64,000 bases of DNA from Aeromonas fluvialis. GTDB lineage: Bacteria; Pseudomonadota; Gammaproteobacteria; Enterobacterales; Aeromonadaceae. The stretch lies in NCBI RefSeq assembly GCF_000819885.1, contig NZ_CDBO01000021.1, positions 62,001 to 126,000 on the forward strand, given 5' to 3'. Position 1 is the first letter of the stretch; each line of letters opens with the position of its first letter. The translations under genes were made by a program, and so were the position numbers. The notes under the pieces are model-generated. The model searched no databases. It saw nothing but the letters and a program-made list of their open reading frames with translations, and was not told the origin of the DNA. This document shows, one piece after another, positions 17,287 to 27,081 of the stretch.

Positions 17287-17655
17287 TTACTCCTTGCCGT
17301 GCAGCTCGCGCTGGGCCTTGACCGCAGCTGCTTTAACGGCGGTGCCATCATTGCCCCGGAAGGCGCGCAGGGTGTTGAGCAGGCAGGCCGCTCTGCAGCG
17401 CTTCTTTATCGGTTTCAATGTGATAGAGGCGTTGCAGTCATCCCTCATCAGCAAGGCGTCGCCACCGGATGACAAGGGGACTGCCATGGGGGTCTGCTCC
17501 ACCAGCCCGTTCATCAGGGTGGCTATCGGGGCCAGCCTGCGCATCCTGTTGTCGGAAGGGGCGAGCCCGGCCCTGAAGCAGAAACTCCGTGCCGGTGACG
17601 GAGTGAACGGTGTACTGCTGGCACTGATCACGCTAAGCTCGGTTTGGATCTGCAA
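17287..17655 (-). pseudogene. Possible decayed small gene
   Basis: Between the DUF3634 terminator and the DUF805 gene no intact gene is convincing. On the minus strand the 122-codon frame ends in a well-behaved helix-like stretch (LLNTLRAFRGNDGTAVKAAA...) with GC-rich third positions. The middle of that frame looks non-coding, whereas an adjacent frame at about 17360-17420 reads LYHIETDKEALQSGL. Together these suggest one ORF broken by at least two frameshifts. I do not recognise the family, and a chance open frame is the alternative. Confidence 0.3.
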
Positions 17656-17687
17656 CTACTTGTTTTTGAAAACAGTCTGGAGGCGCA

Positions 17688-18062
17688 ATGAACTGGTATA
17701 TCTCGGTCCTCAAGCAATATGCGGTATTCAGCGGACGGGCTCGCCGCACCGAATACTGGATGTTTGTGCTGTGCAACGTCGTCGTCATGCTGCTGCTCGG
17801 CATGGTGGACAAGCTGATTAGCGGCGACAAGGAGTTCATCAGCGGCATCTACTCGCTGGCCGTGTTGTTGCCCTCGCTGGCAGTGGCGGCCCGTCGCCTG
17901 CACGACACCGACCGCAGTGGCTGGTGGTTGCTGCTCGGGCTCATCCCCATTATCGGCACCCTGGTGCTCATCTACTTTATGGTCTGCAACGGCCAGCAGG
18001 GGCCCAACCGTTTCGGTGACGATCCCAAAGCGGCGAGCGCCCAGGGCTTTATCGTCAGCTAA
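17688..18062 (+). CDS. DUF805 family inner-membrane protein
   Basis: 124 residues. MNWYISVLKQYAVFSGRARR and the signature RRLHDTDRSGWW mark the DUF805 family (E. coli YhaH/YhaI). Three to four membrane helices are visible (VVVMLLLGMV, LAVLLPSLAVA, LIPIIGTLVLIYFMV). No activity is known. TGGAGGC about 4 bases before the ATG supports the start. It converges on the YdcF-like gene with a shared terminator. Confidence 0.92.
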   Translation: MNWYISVLKQYAVFSGRARRTEYWMFVLCNVVVMLLLGMVDKLISGDKEFISGIYSLAVLLPSLAVAARRLHDTDRSGWWLLLGLIPIIGTLVLIYFMVCNGQQGPNRFGDDPKAASAQGFIVS

Positions 18063-18097
18063 CGAGCGAGGCTTGGCCAATAATCGGCCAATCAAAA

Positions 18098-18132
18098 GAG
18101 AGGGAGGCATCATGCCTCCCTCTCTCTTTTTT
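18098..18132. terminator. Bidirectional intrinsic terminator
   Basis: A 12-bp stem (GAGAGGGAGGCA and its complement) with T's on the right and A's on the left, located between convergent genes. Confidence 0.9.
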
Positions 18133-18146
18133 GTTTTGATGGCCGA

Positions 18147-19250
18147 TCAACGCTCGATCAGCGGGGCGGAGCGGTAGCTCCACATGCCGTAGGTGCGCAG
18201 GGCGTCGCGGTAGATGCCGAGCAGCTCGCTCTCGCTCGGGGTGGCCAGCTCTTCGAGGGGCTTGTCGGGGTAGCTGACGCTCGCCACCTTGATGTTGGCC
18301 GGGCCAATCTGGTCGCAGGCGATTTCCAGCACCGTCTGGCCGCGGCGCACATGGCTGGCGGAGCTCACCAGCACCGCATAGTCAATCTGGTGGCGGGCGA
18401 GGGCATAGGCGCTGTAGAGGGCGTTATCCACCGTGCTGGTGGCGTAGTTCTCTTCAATCAGGCGACTGCGGTCGATGCCGTTGTTGGCCAGCCAGTCGGC
18501 CATCAGCTTGCCCTCGGTCTGGCGGTTCTGGGGCACGCCGCCGGTCAGGATGATCAGCGCCTCCGGGTCGGCCTTGGCCAGCTCAAGGGTGGTTTGCAGG
18601 CGGCCCAGCAGGATCTTGTCCATGCTGCCGTCGGGATTGAGGGCGTAGCCCAGAGTGACGATGGCGCGCTTGCCCTCCTGGGTAGCCTTGACCTGATCCC
18701 CGGTCAGTTCGGTTTGCAGCGGGGCGGCGGTGATCCGCTGCACCCGGGCGATGATCTCCTCCAGATCGGCGGCGCGGCCGCTGTTGCGATCCGCCACTTT
18801 CGCCAGATAGCTGCGGGAGGCCTCCTTGTTGCCCTTCACCAGCTGCCAGATGGCGAGATAGCTGTTGATGTCGAGATCATCGGGGGCGACGGCCTGCGCC
18901 TGCTCCAGCAAGGTGATGGCGCGGCTCAGGTTGCCGTTGTAGATCTGGGCGTTGGCCGCCGAGATGAGCAGGTCGGTGCGGTAGGGTTCAAGCTGGTAGG
19001 CGGCCAGTAGCCGCTCGGTCACCAGCTCCATATTGCTCGGCATCTTGGCGGTAAAACCGGCGTGGGAGATCTTGGCTGGCGACTTGTAGATCTGCAGCGC
19101 TTCGCCGAGCAGCATGTCCACCGCCTGGCGTTTGCTGACCAGGGTATTGAGGTCGTGCTCCATCTGCATCGAACTCTCGGCCGCCTGCAGGGCGAGGGGT
19201 GAGAGCGCCAGCAGGCCGCCGAGGGTGATTGCAAGAAGGGTCTGTTTCAT
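18147..19250 (-). CDS. Periplasmic YdcF-like (DUF218) protein with N-terminal helical repeats
   Basis: 367 residues. Signal peptide KQTLLAITLGGLLALSPLALQA. Residues about 70-190 form a helical repeat region that looks TPR-like (AANAQIYNGNLSRAITLLEQ). The last 170 residues are a DUF218 domain with LIILTGG and EENYATSTVDNALYSA, the nucleotide- or substrate-binding elements of the SanA/YdcF/ElyC group. AGAGGA seven bases before the ATG at 19250 fixes the start. DUF218 proteins are linked to envelope integrity; the TPR extension suggests protein interactions. The precise role is unknown. Confidence 0.85.
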   Translation of the reverse strand: MKQTLLAITLGGLLALSPLALQAAESSMQMEHDLNTLVSKRQAVDMLLGEALQIYKSPAKISHAGFTAKMPSNMELVTERLLAAYQLEPYRTDLLISAANAQIYNGNLSRAITLLEQAQAVAPDDLDINSYLAIWQLVKGNKEASRSYLAKVADRNSGRAADLEEIIARVQRITAAPLQTELTGDQVKATQEGKRAIVTLGYALNPDGSMDKILLGRLQTTLELAKADPEALIILTGGVPQNRQTEGKLMADWLANNGIDRSRLIEENYATSTVDNALYSAYALARHQIDYAVLVSSASHVRRGQTVLEIACDQIGPANIKVASVSYPDKPLEELATPSESELLGIYRDALRTYGMWSYRSAPLIER

Positions 19251-19550
19251 CAAAAGGTCCTCTGTCGGGCTGAATCGCGCCGTGGCGAACCGGCTTGTGG
19301 GCCGATGGGATAAGGCAAAAGCGTGTCAATTCAGTCTATTAGTGCCAAAGAGGGGGCAATATACCAGCTAACGGCGCGGCAAACTGTGAGTCGGGGCGGG
19401 TCGTCGGGTCATGTCACGCCAGTGGCCGCAAAAGTAGCCGCAACGGGTCAGCCGCTATTTGAAAAGGGCAGGGGGAGCTGCGTCCATCACGCTCTTGTAG
19501 TAGGCACTCTGGATTGCCACATCCTGACCGCTGGACTCTTCAGAGCCGGT

Positions 19551-19581
19551 AAAAAACAAGGGCCATCATTGATGGCCCTTG
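19551..19581 (-). terminator. Intrinsic terminator of manA
   Basis: CAAGGGCCATC / GATGGCCCTTG stem with T's on the minus strand. Confidence 0.9.
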
Positions 19582-19618
19582 TGCATGTTCGGATGGAGGG
19601 CGCCCCAGGATGTGCCCG

Positions 19619-20818
19619 TTAGCAGCGGTTGCCCGCGCGAGCGACCCGTCCTTCGGCCAGCAGTTGATAACTGCCGGTCGCCGCAGGAATAAAGGCAGAT
19701 TGCCCCTTTTCCAGCCGCAGTGACTGTTCCCCTTGTTTGAGGAGCACTGTGCCATCGATGGCAAACAGGATCTCGGCGCTGGCAGTGGTGAGCGGATGCT
19801 CGCCAGCCGGATAGACGCTGAAGGTGAAGTCCGGTACCGGCACCTCGAAGTGCTGTATCGCACCGTCACAGCGGGGGGCCAGCAGGATCTGGTCGTCCGG
19901 TTTGGCCAGGCAGCGGGTGCAGTTCAAGAGCTCGGCCACGTCGATATATTTGGGGGTGAGACCGGCGCGCAGCACGTTGTCGGAGTTGGCCATGATCTCA
20001 AGACCCGTGCCGCGCACATAGGCGTGCGGGGTGCAGGCATCGAGGAACATCGCCTGACCGGGCTGGAGGGTCACCACGTTCAGCAGCAGCGGTGAGAAGA
20101 GGCCGACGTCTCCCGGATACTGGGTCGCCAGACTGGTGATGAGCGCAAAGGTCTCTTCATCCTGATGATTGGTGGCATAGGCCAGTAGCCCCGCCAGCGC
20201 CTCATCCTTGCGCGTCCCTTCCAGTTCCAGCAGCTGCTGGAAGAAGTGCTGCAGGCCCGCTTCATCCTGTGACTGGCGCAGCGCCACGGTCAGATCGGCC
20301 AGCGCTGGCAGCGCCATGCGATCGAACAGCGCCAGGATGGCCGGGATGGCGCGAAAGCCGTTCATCGCCTGATAGGGGGTGAGGGCAAACACCAGCTCCG
20401 GCTTGTGGTTCGGGTCCTTGTAGTTGCGATTGTTCGCCTTGATATCGATGCCTGCGGCCTCCTCTTTGGCAAAGCCCGCTTCGGCCTGAGCCTTGCTCGG
20501 GTGCACCTGAATGGAGAGGGCCTTCTCGGCACACAGCACCTTGAACAGGAACGGCAGGCTGCCAAAACGGGCGAAGGTGGCCTCACCCAGTGCGGTGGCC
20601 GGAGCCCTGTCGATCACCGTAGAGAGCGTTTGCACACTGCCCGCCAGCGTCACCTCGGAGCAGCCGTTGGGATGGGCGCCCATCCAGACCTCGGCCTGGG
20701 GTTTGCCTTGCGGGTTGGGAATGTCAAACAGGGTGGTGAGGGAGTCATGACTGCCCCAGTCATAGCCTTGAATCGGGTTTTGCATCAACAGAAAGGAGGG
20801 CAGATCGCTACTGCTCAT
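19619..20818 (-). CDS. manA: Mannose-6-phosphate isomerase, class I
   Basis: 399 residues, close to the E. coli ManA length. Zinc-site segments are visible: IQVHPSKAQAEAG, DPNHKPELVFAL and DACTPHAYVRGTG. It interconverts mannose-6-phosphate and fructose-6-phosphate, feeding GDP-mannose synthesis or mannose use. No mannose PTS or GDP-mannose genes are beside it. GAGG upstream of the ATG is acceptable. It diverges from an AraC-type regulator across 129 bp, so local control is possible but unproven. Confidence 0.95.
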   Translation of the reverse strand: MSSSDLPSFLLMQNPIQGYDWGSHDSLTTLFDIPNPQGKPQAEVWMGAHPNGCSEVTLAGSVQTLSTVIDRAPATALGEATFARFGSLPFLFKVLCAEKALSIQVHPSKAQAEAGFAKEEAAGIDIKANNRNYKDPNHKPELVFALTPYQAMNGFRAIPAILALFDRMALPALADLTVALRQSQDEAGLQHFFQQLLELEGTRKDEALAGLLAYATNHQDEETFALITSLATQYPGDVGLFSPLLLNVVTLQPGQAMFLDACTPHAYVRGTGLEIMANSDNVLRAGLTPKYIDVAELLNCTRCLAKPDDQILLAPRCDGAIQHFEVPVPDFTFSVYPAGEHPLTTASAEILFAIDGTVLLKQGEQSLRLEKGQSAFIPAATGSYQLLAEGRVARAGNRC

Positions 20819-20947
20819 AAGGGACGCCTCGTCTAGTTTGAAGAAAATCGGGTGCAGAAAAGGGTGGCATTACTGTTGTGGACCGGACTATAACATGGGC
20901 GGTCGCGCGCGCCGCAACCGCTCGCCTCTCTCTTGATCAGGATCACC

Positions 20948-21823
20948 ATGAGTATCATCTTCAACCAACTACTCGACGGCGCACTCGGCGAACAGGTTCC
21001 ATTTGACCAAATTTGGTTTGCCAGTGAACAGGGGGTGCCACCCAGTTTCAGTTATCAGGTCAACTTCCCCCGCCTCGAACTGGTCTTTAGCGGTGAGTAT
21101 CTCAATCACATTTGGGACCGGGAGGGCGGCTGCAAGGAGGTCAGCGTATTGCCGGGACAGGCGCTCTATATCCCCCCCAACGGCTGGAACAAGCCGCTCT
21201 GGACCACCGATTGTTCGGTACTGAGCCTGCTGTTTGGCAAACGCCAGCTGGGGTTCAGTCTGGTGAGCAAGCGCCGTGAAGACCCCGATTTCTTCGATGT
21301 GCAAAAGCACAGCATCATGGCGCGGGCAGGCCATGTGATCGAACACATTCTGGCGGCGCTCAACGTGCTGACTGAGGATCCCGGTCGCTCCCCCACCGAT
21401 GATCACCTGCTGCAGGCTCTGCTGGAGAGTGCCCGTCAGCTGTTGCTGGAGTCCGCCGCGGATCGGCCACGGGGGGCCGAGCTCTTTCACGGGATCTGCA
21501 TCTATATCCAGGAGAACTTTCACCGCCCCATCACCCGCGACGCCATCGCCCAGCGCTTCAACGTCTCGGCCAGCCATCTCTCCCATCTGTTTCGTGAACA
21601 GGGCCATATGCGCCTGGCCGATTACATCAGCTGGGTGCGGCTGGAGCGGGCCAAGTTCATGCTGACAAAGTATCGCTTCCGTCTCGAAGAGGTCGCCAAT
21701 CGCTGCGGGTTTACCGACGTGAACTACTTCTGCCGGGTGTTCAAACAGAAGACCGGCTTGACCCCTTCCCAGTATCGTTCCCTGAGTCAGCCGCAGGTAG
21801 CGTCCAGCGAGCAGGAGGGATAA
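20948..21823 (+). CDS. AraC family transcriptional regulator
   Basis: 291 residues. The N-terminal ~150 residues look like a cupin-type sensing domain (VSVLPGQALYIPPNGWNKPLW). The C-terminal ~100 residues are an AraC DNA-binding domain with two helix-turn-helices (ITRDAIAQRFNVSASHLSHLF; LEEVANRCGFTDVNYFCRVF). AGGA 5 bases before 20948 decides the start. It is divergent from manA and upstream of icd. The target is not known; manA is the nearest candidate because the two share an intergenic region. Confidence 0.9.
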   Translation: MSIIFNQLLDGALGEQVPFDQIWFASEQGVPPSFSYQVNFPRLELVFSGEYLNHIWDREGGCKEVSVLPGQALYIPPNGWNKPLWTTDCSVLSLLFGKRQLGFSLVSKRREDPDFFDVQKHSIMARAGHVIEHILAALNVLTEDPGRSPTDDHLLQALLESARQLLLESAADRPRGAELFHGICIYIQENFHRPITRDAIAQRFNVSASHLSHLFREQGHMRLADYISWVRLERAKFMLTKYRFRLEEVANRCGFTDVNYFCRVFKQKTGLTPSQYRSLSQPQVASSEQEG

Positions 21824-21979
21824 GAGGGCGGGGCCGGGAAGGCGTGGTGACCGTGCACTGGCGGGTGGCTACCTCTTTGGTCTGACATGCTTGCTTGTCG
21901 TTTTATTATGAAAATGAATGGGCTAAGATGGCCGCGCGCAACAAACAAGTTGATAACAAACGGAAGTTAGGAGATGCCG

Positions 21980-23233
<1,254 letters not shown>

Positions 23234-23257
23234 TGATTGGTTGAGGGTGAGAAACGC

Positions 23258-23286
23258 AAAACCGGCGCCATGTGCGCCGGTTTTTT
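23258..23286 (+). terminator. Intrinsic terminator of icd
   Basis: ACCGGCGC / GCGCCGGT stem followed by six T's. It also lies just past the stop of the leftward 58-aa gene. Confidence 0.9.
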
Positions 23287-23307
23287 ATGGGTGAGGAGCG
23301 AACCGGT

Positions 23308-23484
23308 CTATTGCGCCTGCTCTACGTGTTGCTGATAGCGTTGCTGCCATTTGCTGGTTTCTGCTTCATCACCCTGGGCCTTCCAGAAGGCGCAGATGGT
23401 GTTGGCAAGTTCCGAAGCCATCGCGTGATCTCCGTCACGGCGGCTCATCAGATAATCTCCCAGCCAGCTTTGATATTGTTTCAT
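23308..23484 (-). CDS. 58-aa protein, copy 1 of a tandem paralog pair
   Basis: Translates to 58 residues: MKQYQSWLGDYLMSRRDGDH, then a helical middle with AFWKAQGDEAETSKWQQRYQ. AAGGAG eight bases before the ATG is a strong ribosome binding site. A paralog of identical length lies at 24007-24183 on the same strand; the two share MKQYQSWLG, YLMSRRDGDHAMA, FW, QGDE and KWQQ. Conserved aromatic and charged positions, identical SDs and identical length show that both are real genes. No family recognised; soluble, no signal peptide. Confidence 0.8.
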   Translation of the reverse strand: MKQYQSWLGDYLMSRRDGDHAMASELANTICAFWKAQGDEAETSKWQQRYQQHVEQAQ

Positions 23485-24006
23485 TACCCGATCTCCTTAT
23501 CTCATGTGCCCTTGAGGGTGCCCACCTTGACCGGAGCCTGTCGGCTCATCCTGGGGGGAACATCATCAGGCATAATGGTGCAAAGTCACGACCCGGGCAG
23601 AGAGCCCGATGGGCAATCTGGCGGCGAACGTGACGCGAGATGTCAAAAAATGAGCGCCATTTTAGCACAAACTGACCAACTTGGGGAAATTGTCGCCGCG
23701 CATGGTCAGGGATCCGCCCCATCCTCTTGTTGCCAATAGAGAAAATCGGCAGCGATGGTGAGCCACCTTGCCGTCAAATGCGCCAAACTGCCATGTAATC
23801 TGGTAGCTGATTGCCATCAATCTGATGATCTTCAGGGAGGAGAGATGACGCGATAACTGATGAGATGGGCGGCGAAAGGGGCGGCGTTGCAAGCGTCGGG
23901 ATTACGTCGGGGAGGGATGAGCGGATAGTCGGAGGGGGCAAGTGGGTGATGGGGGGACAGCCTTGCTGCTAACACCAGATGGCTGGCAGCAAGGCTATGG
24001 TCAGGA
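23485..24006. other. Gene-free interval between the two 58-aa genes
   Basis: No frame here has a credible start and domain. A long imperfect hairpin at 23958-23997 (AGCCTTGCTGC / GCAGCAAGGCT) follows the stop of copy 2 and may end its transcript, though a T-run is missing. Confidence 0.5.
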
Positions 24007-24183
24007 TCAGGTGGTTTTTTCCAGATGGTTTTGGTAAATCTGCTGCCACTTGTCCAGCTCGTTTTCATCACCCTGTTGCTGCCAGAATTCGCAGATGGAA
24101 CTGGCCATCTCGCATGCCATGGCGTGGTCACCGTCGCGGCGACTCATCAGGTATTGCCCCAGCCAGCTTTGATACTGTTTCAT
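24007..24183 (-). CDS. 58-aa protein, copy 2 of a tandem paralog pair
   Basis: Translates to 58 residues: MKQYQSWLGQYLMSRRDGDH, then AMACEMASSICEFW and QQGDENELDKWQQIYQNH. The start is preceded by AAGGAG at the same spacing as in copy 1, and even the bases between SD and ATG are alike, so the duplication included the leader. The pair differs mostly at surface-type residues. No known family recognised. Confidence 0.8.
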   Translation of the reverse strand: MKQYQSWLGQYLMSRRDGDHAMACEMASSICEFWQQQGDENELDKWQQIYQNHLEKTT

Positions 24184-24514
24184 TGCACGATCTCCTTATC
24201 TATTCAACTCTGGATACTGCTGCTGTGGGCCACCCCTCCGGAGTGCTGCACCACAACCCACTTTCGCCACGCACTGAAAAACCGGGAAGGCGCAGTGGTC
24301 GCTATCGCCGTGTCTATTGTCAATCAGGACAGATAGCGCATGAAAAAAGTGCGAAAGTGTTGAAAATTGGCCACCACCTTATCACAAAATGGTGCGAAAT
24401 GCAGCTTTTGGTGTCAATTGGGTTATAAGTAGCAGCGGTGGCCTTCTACACTGCGACAGCAGTTGACGGAGGCTGTCGTAGCGCAACTTGTGCAACCCGT
24501 CGCCGTATGCGTCG
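24184..24514. other. Intergenic region, nothing assigned
   Basis: About 330 bp upstream of 58-aa copy 2 and downstream of the NlpC/P60 gene. No gene, RNA or clear repeat was seen; it presumably contains the promoter of the 58-aa gene. Confidence 0.4.
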
Positions 24515-24964
24515 TTACTGGGTCACTCTACGGGCTTGCCAGTAGCGGCTGTTCCAGTAGACGTTGTCGAGGCTGGAGCGAATAACCCCCTTGCTGGTGG
24601 AGGCGTGGATAAACTCCCCGGCACCGGTATAGACCCCCACATGGTACTGCCGCCAGCCAGTCTTGAAGAAGACCAGATCCCCGTGTTGCAGCCGGTAGCG
24701 ATCCACCGGTTTGCCGATGCTGGCCTGGGATTCGGTGGTTCTGGGCAGGTTGAAGCCCAGCACCTGGTTGTAGGCGAGCTGGGTGAAGGCGGAGCAGTCG
24801 AGCCCTGCGCGGTTGGTGCCGCCCATCCGGTAGGGGACGCCACGCCACTGCTGGTAGAAACCGTCAAACGCACTGCTCTGCTGGCGGGGCGGCGGTGGCT
24901 CCGGCGTGCTGGAGCAGGCGGCCAGCAGCAGGGTCAGCAGGGATAGCAGCAGCTTGCGATACAT
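24515..24964 (-). CDS. NlpC/P60 family lipoprotein, probable murein endopeptidase
   Basis: 149 residues. The lipoprotein signal MYRKLLLSLLTLLLAAC has its lipobox at LAAC. The NlpC/P60 domain follows with the catalytic Cys in GLDCSAFTQLAYN, His in YHVGVYTGAGEF and a third polar residue in HAST, as in Spr/MepS and NlpC. Role: cutting peptide cross-links in peptidoglycan from the outer membrane. GGAGAG before 24964 sets the start. It may be redundant with other murein hydrolases. Confidence 0.92.
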   Translation of the reverse strand: MYRKLLLSLLTLLLAACSSTPEPPPPRQQSSAFDGFYQQWRGVPYRMGGTNRAGLDCSAFTQLAYNQVLGFNLPRTTESQASIGKPVDRYRLQHGDLVFFKTGWRQYHVGVYTGAGEFIHASTSKGVIRSSLDNVYWNSRYWQARRVTQ

Positions 24965-25162
24965 CGGGGCTCTCTCCACGGACGGTGTCTACTACCAAGC
25001 GAGACATTCATCGAGCGCCACATCCTGCCAAACTGTTCAGGCTGCAGGCGTTGGCGCGACAACTTTTCCATCATAAACAGGGATCTGGCTTCATACCTAG
25101 TCCCGAAAGAGAAAAATGCGGCAAGCGCTTGAAAAACGCCAGCCTGAGGCTGGCGTGCGGGT

Positions 25163-26071
25163 TTACCGGGCGGGATTGATCAGTGGGCTCAGCAATTCGG
25201 CCAGCTTGTAAAAGGTCTGCACCCGGGTGGTACTGGGACGCCAAACCATGCCGATCTCACGATAGGGTTTTTCCCCCGGCAGGGGAATGGCGACCAGATC
25301 CGAATTGGCAAGAATTCCGGCATCGATGGCCATCTGGGGCAGGAAGGTGGTGCCAAGACCCGCTTCCACCATCTGTACCAGGGTGTGCAGGCTGGTGGCG
25401 GCGAACGGGTTGATCTTGCTCTTGTCCCGCAGGCGGCAGGCGCTGACCGCGTGTTCGGTGAGGCAGTGCTCCCGCTCCAGCAGGAAGATGCTCTGGTTGG
25501 GCAGCTCCTTGTAGTCGAACGGGGTATGCAGACCGGCCGCCATGCTGGCGGGCATCACCATGTGGAACGGATCCTGGCCGACGGTCTTGCAGTGAAATCC
25601 GCCGATCTCGATGGGCAGGGCGAGGATCAACAAGTCGAGTTGACCCTGTTCCAGCTGCTTGAGCAGATTGCTGGTGGTGTCTTCACGCAGCAACAATTCG
25701 AGGTCAGGATAGGTTTTGCTGCACTCTTTCAGCAGCTTGCTGAGCAGGAAGGGGGCAATGGTGGGAATGCAGCCCAGACGTACCGTCCCCTGCATTACAC
25801 CGCCCTGATGTTGACCGAGCTCCATCAGATCCCGCGCATCGGAGAGCAAATTGCGAGCGCGCTCGACGATTTCCATGCCGACCGGGGTCATAATGAAGCT
25901 CTTGTGATCCCGTTCCACCAGTTGCAGGTTCATCATGTCCTCCAGGGTCTGGATCCCGGTACTCAGGGTCGACTGGCTGACATGACAAGCCTTGGCGGCG
26001 CGGTTGAAGTTCTTGTGCTCTTCGAGAGCGACCAGATATTGCAGCTGTTTGAGGCTGGGCCAACGTTGCAT
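25163..26071 (-). CDS. oxyR: LysR-type peroxide sensor OxyR
   Basis: 302 residues. N-terminal winged helix (LKQLQYLVALEEHKNFNRAA ... VSQSTLSTGIQ). The regulatory domain has the peroxide-reactive and resolving cysteines in the correct relative positions (REHCLTEHAVSAC; E. coli OxyR Cys199/Cys208 region), which separates it from other LysR proteins. It is transcribed divergently from a 2-Cys peroxiredoxin gene, the usual target. Expected to activate that gene after disulfide formation. Confidence 0.93.
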   Translation of the reverse strand: MQRWPSLKQLQYLVALEEHKNFNRAAKACHVSQSTLSTGIQTLEDMMNLQLVERDHKSFIMTPVGMEIVERARNLLSDARDLMELGQHQGGVMQGTVRLGCIPTIAPFLLSKLLKECSKTYPDLELLLREDTTSNLLKQLEQGQLDLLILALPIEIGGFHCKTVGQDPFHMVMPASMAAGLHTPFDYKELPNQSIFLLEREHCLTEHAVSACRLRDKSKINPFAATSLHTLVQMVEAGLGTTFLPQMAIDAGILANSDLVAIPLPGEKPYREIGMVWRPSTTRVQTFYKLAELLSPLINPAR

Positions 26072-26081
26072 AGAAAAACCC

Positions 26082-26117
26082 GATTAATGCTATCTATTTA
26101 ATTTGATTTAACTAATC
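26082..26117. promoter_or_regulatory. Putative OxyR/LysR-type site between oxyR and the peroxiredoxin gene
   Basis: Two GAT-N7-ATC dyads, at 26082-26094 and 26105-26117, start 23 bp apart. Tandem dyads on one face of the helix suit a LysR-type tetramer. They lie just upstream of oxyR, about 100 bp before the peroxiredoxin start. They do not exactly match the E. coli OxyR consensus, so this is tentative. Confidence 0.4.
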
Positions 26118-26217
26118 TACCACCGGGTCTATAGTTTGTCGCTTGAATTAGATGGACTTGGCTCTAGGTAGCCCAATCCTGACCGGATTGTTCACTTCAC
26201 ATAAAGAGGAATTGAAT

Positions 26218-26820
26218 ATGGTATTGGTAGGCCGTCCCGCACCCGATTTTACTGCCGCAGCCGTTTTGGGTAATGGCGAGATCGTTGATTCATTCAACCT
26301 GTCATCCCACATCAAAGGCAAAGCTGCCGTTGTCTTCTTCTATCCGCTCGATTTCACTTTCGTCTGCCCATCCGAGCTGATTGCCTTCGATCACCGCTAT
26401 GAAGAGTTCCAGAAGCGTGGCGTGGAAGTAATCGGTGTCTCCATCGATTCCCAGTTTTCCCACAACGCATGGCGCAACACCAAAGTGGAAGATGGTGGTA
26501 TCGGTCAGGTCAAGTACCCGCTGATCGCCGACGTTAAACACGAGATCTGCAAAGCTTATGACGTTGAGCATCCCGAAGCGGGTGTGGCGTTCCGTGGCTC
26601 CTTCCTGATCGACAAAAACGGTGTCGTTCGTCACCAGGTGGTGAACGATCTGCCACTGGGCCGCAACATTGACGAGATGCTGCGCATGGTCGATGCCCTG
26701 CAGTTCCACGAAGAGCACGGCGAAGTGTGCCCGGCTCAATGGGAAAAGGGCAAGAAAGGCATGCAAGCCTCTCCGGACGGCGTTGCCAAGTACCTCTCCG
26801 AGAATGCTGATTCCCTGTAA
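26218..26820 (+). CDS. Typical 2-Cys peroxiredoxin (AhpC/Prx1 type)
   Basis: 200 residues. Peroxidatic Cys in FTFVCPSELIAF and resolving Cys in HGEVCPAQWEKG, the arrangement of typical 2-Cys peroxiredoxins. Reduces hydrogen peroxide and organic peroxides. AGAGGA precedes the ATG at 26218. No ahpF gene follows, so the electron donor (AhpF or thioredoxin) must be encoded elsewhere. Divergent from oxyR, which is its likely activator. Confidence 0.95.
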   Translation: MVLVGRPAPDFTAAAVLGNGEIVDSFNLSSHIKGKAAVVFFYPLDFTFVCPSELIAFDHRYEEFQKRGVEVIGVSIDSQFSHNAWRNTKVEDGGIGQVKYPLIADVKHEICKAYDVEHPEAGVAFRGSFLIDKNGVVRHQVVNDLPLGRNIDEMLRMVDALQFHEEHGEVCPAQWEKGKKGMQASPDGVAKYLSENADSL

Positions 26821-26842
26821 TCGGGTTGCACTCTGTTTGAAG

Positions 26843-26869
26843 AACCGGCGTCTTGACGCCGGTTTTTTT
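26843..26869 (+). terminator. Intrinsic terminator of the peroxiredoxin gene
   Basis: AACCGGCGTC / GACGCCGGTT stem, TT loop, seven T's. Confidence 0.92.
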
Positions 26870-27081
26870 ATACCTGCGATTTTCTATTCAGAGTGACCCT
26901 TCTAGCTCGTCCTCTCTCGCTTTTCTGCCACCCCGCTGGGGCATTTTGATCACCCTGGTGCCCGCGGATTTGCACTGCCTGGCATAGTCATGGAGCTTGT
27001 TATGGTGCATCGCTGATGCTGCTGCTTTGCATCGAGCACACCACGAAGCGCTGGCACAGGTATTCATTGATATCCGTTTGC

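Noticed and set aside
23662-23892. 76-codon minus-strand frame between the two 58-aa genes
   Set aside because: No SD, unlikely composition and no recognisable domain.
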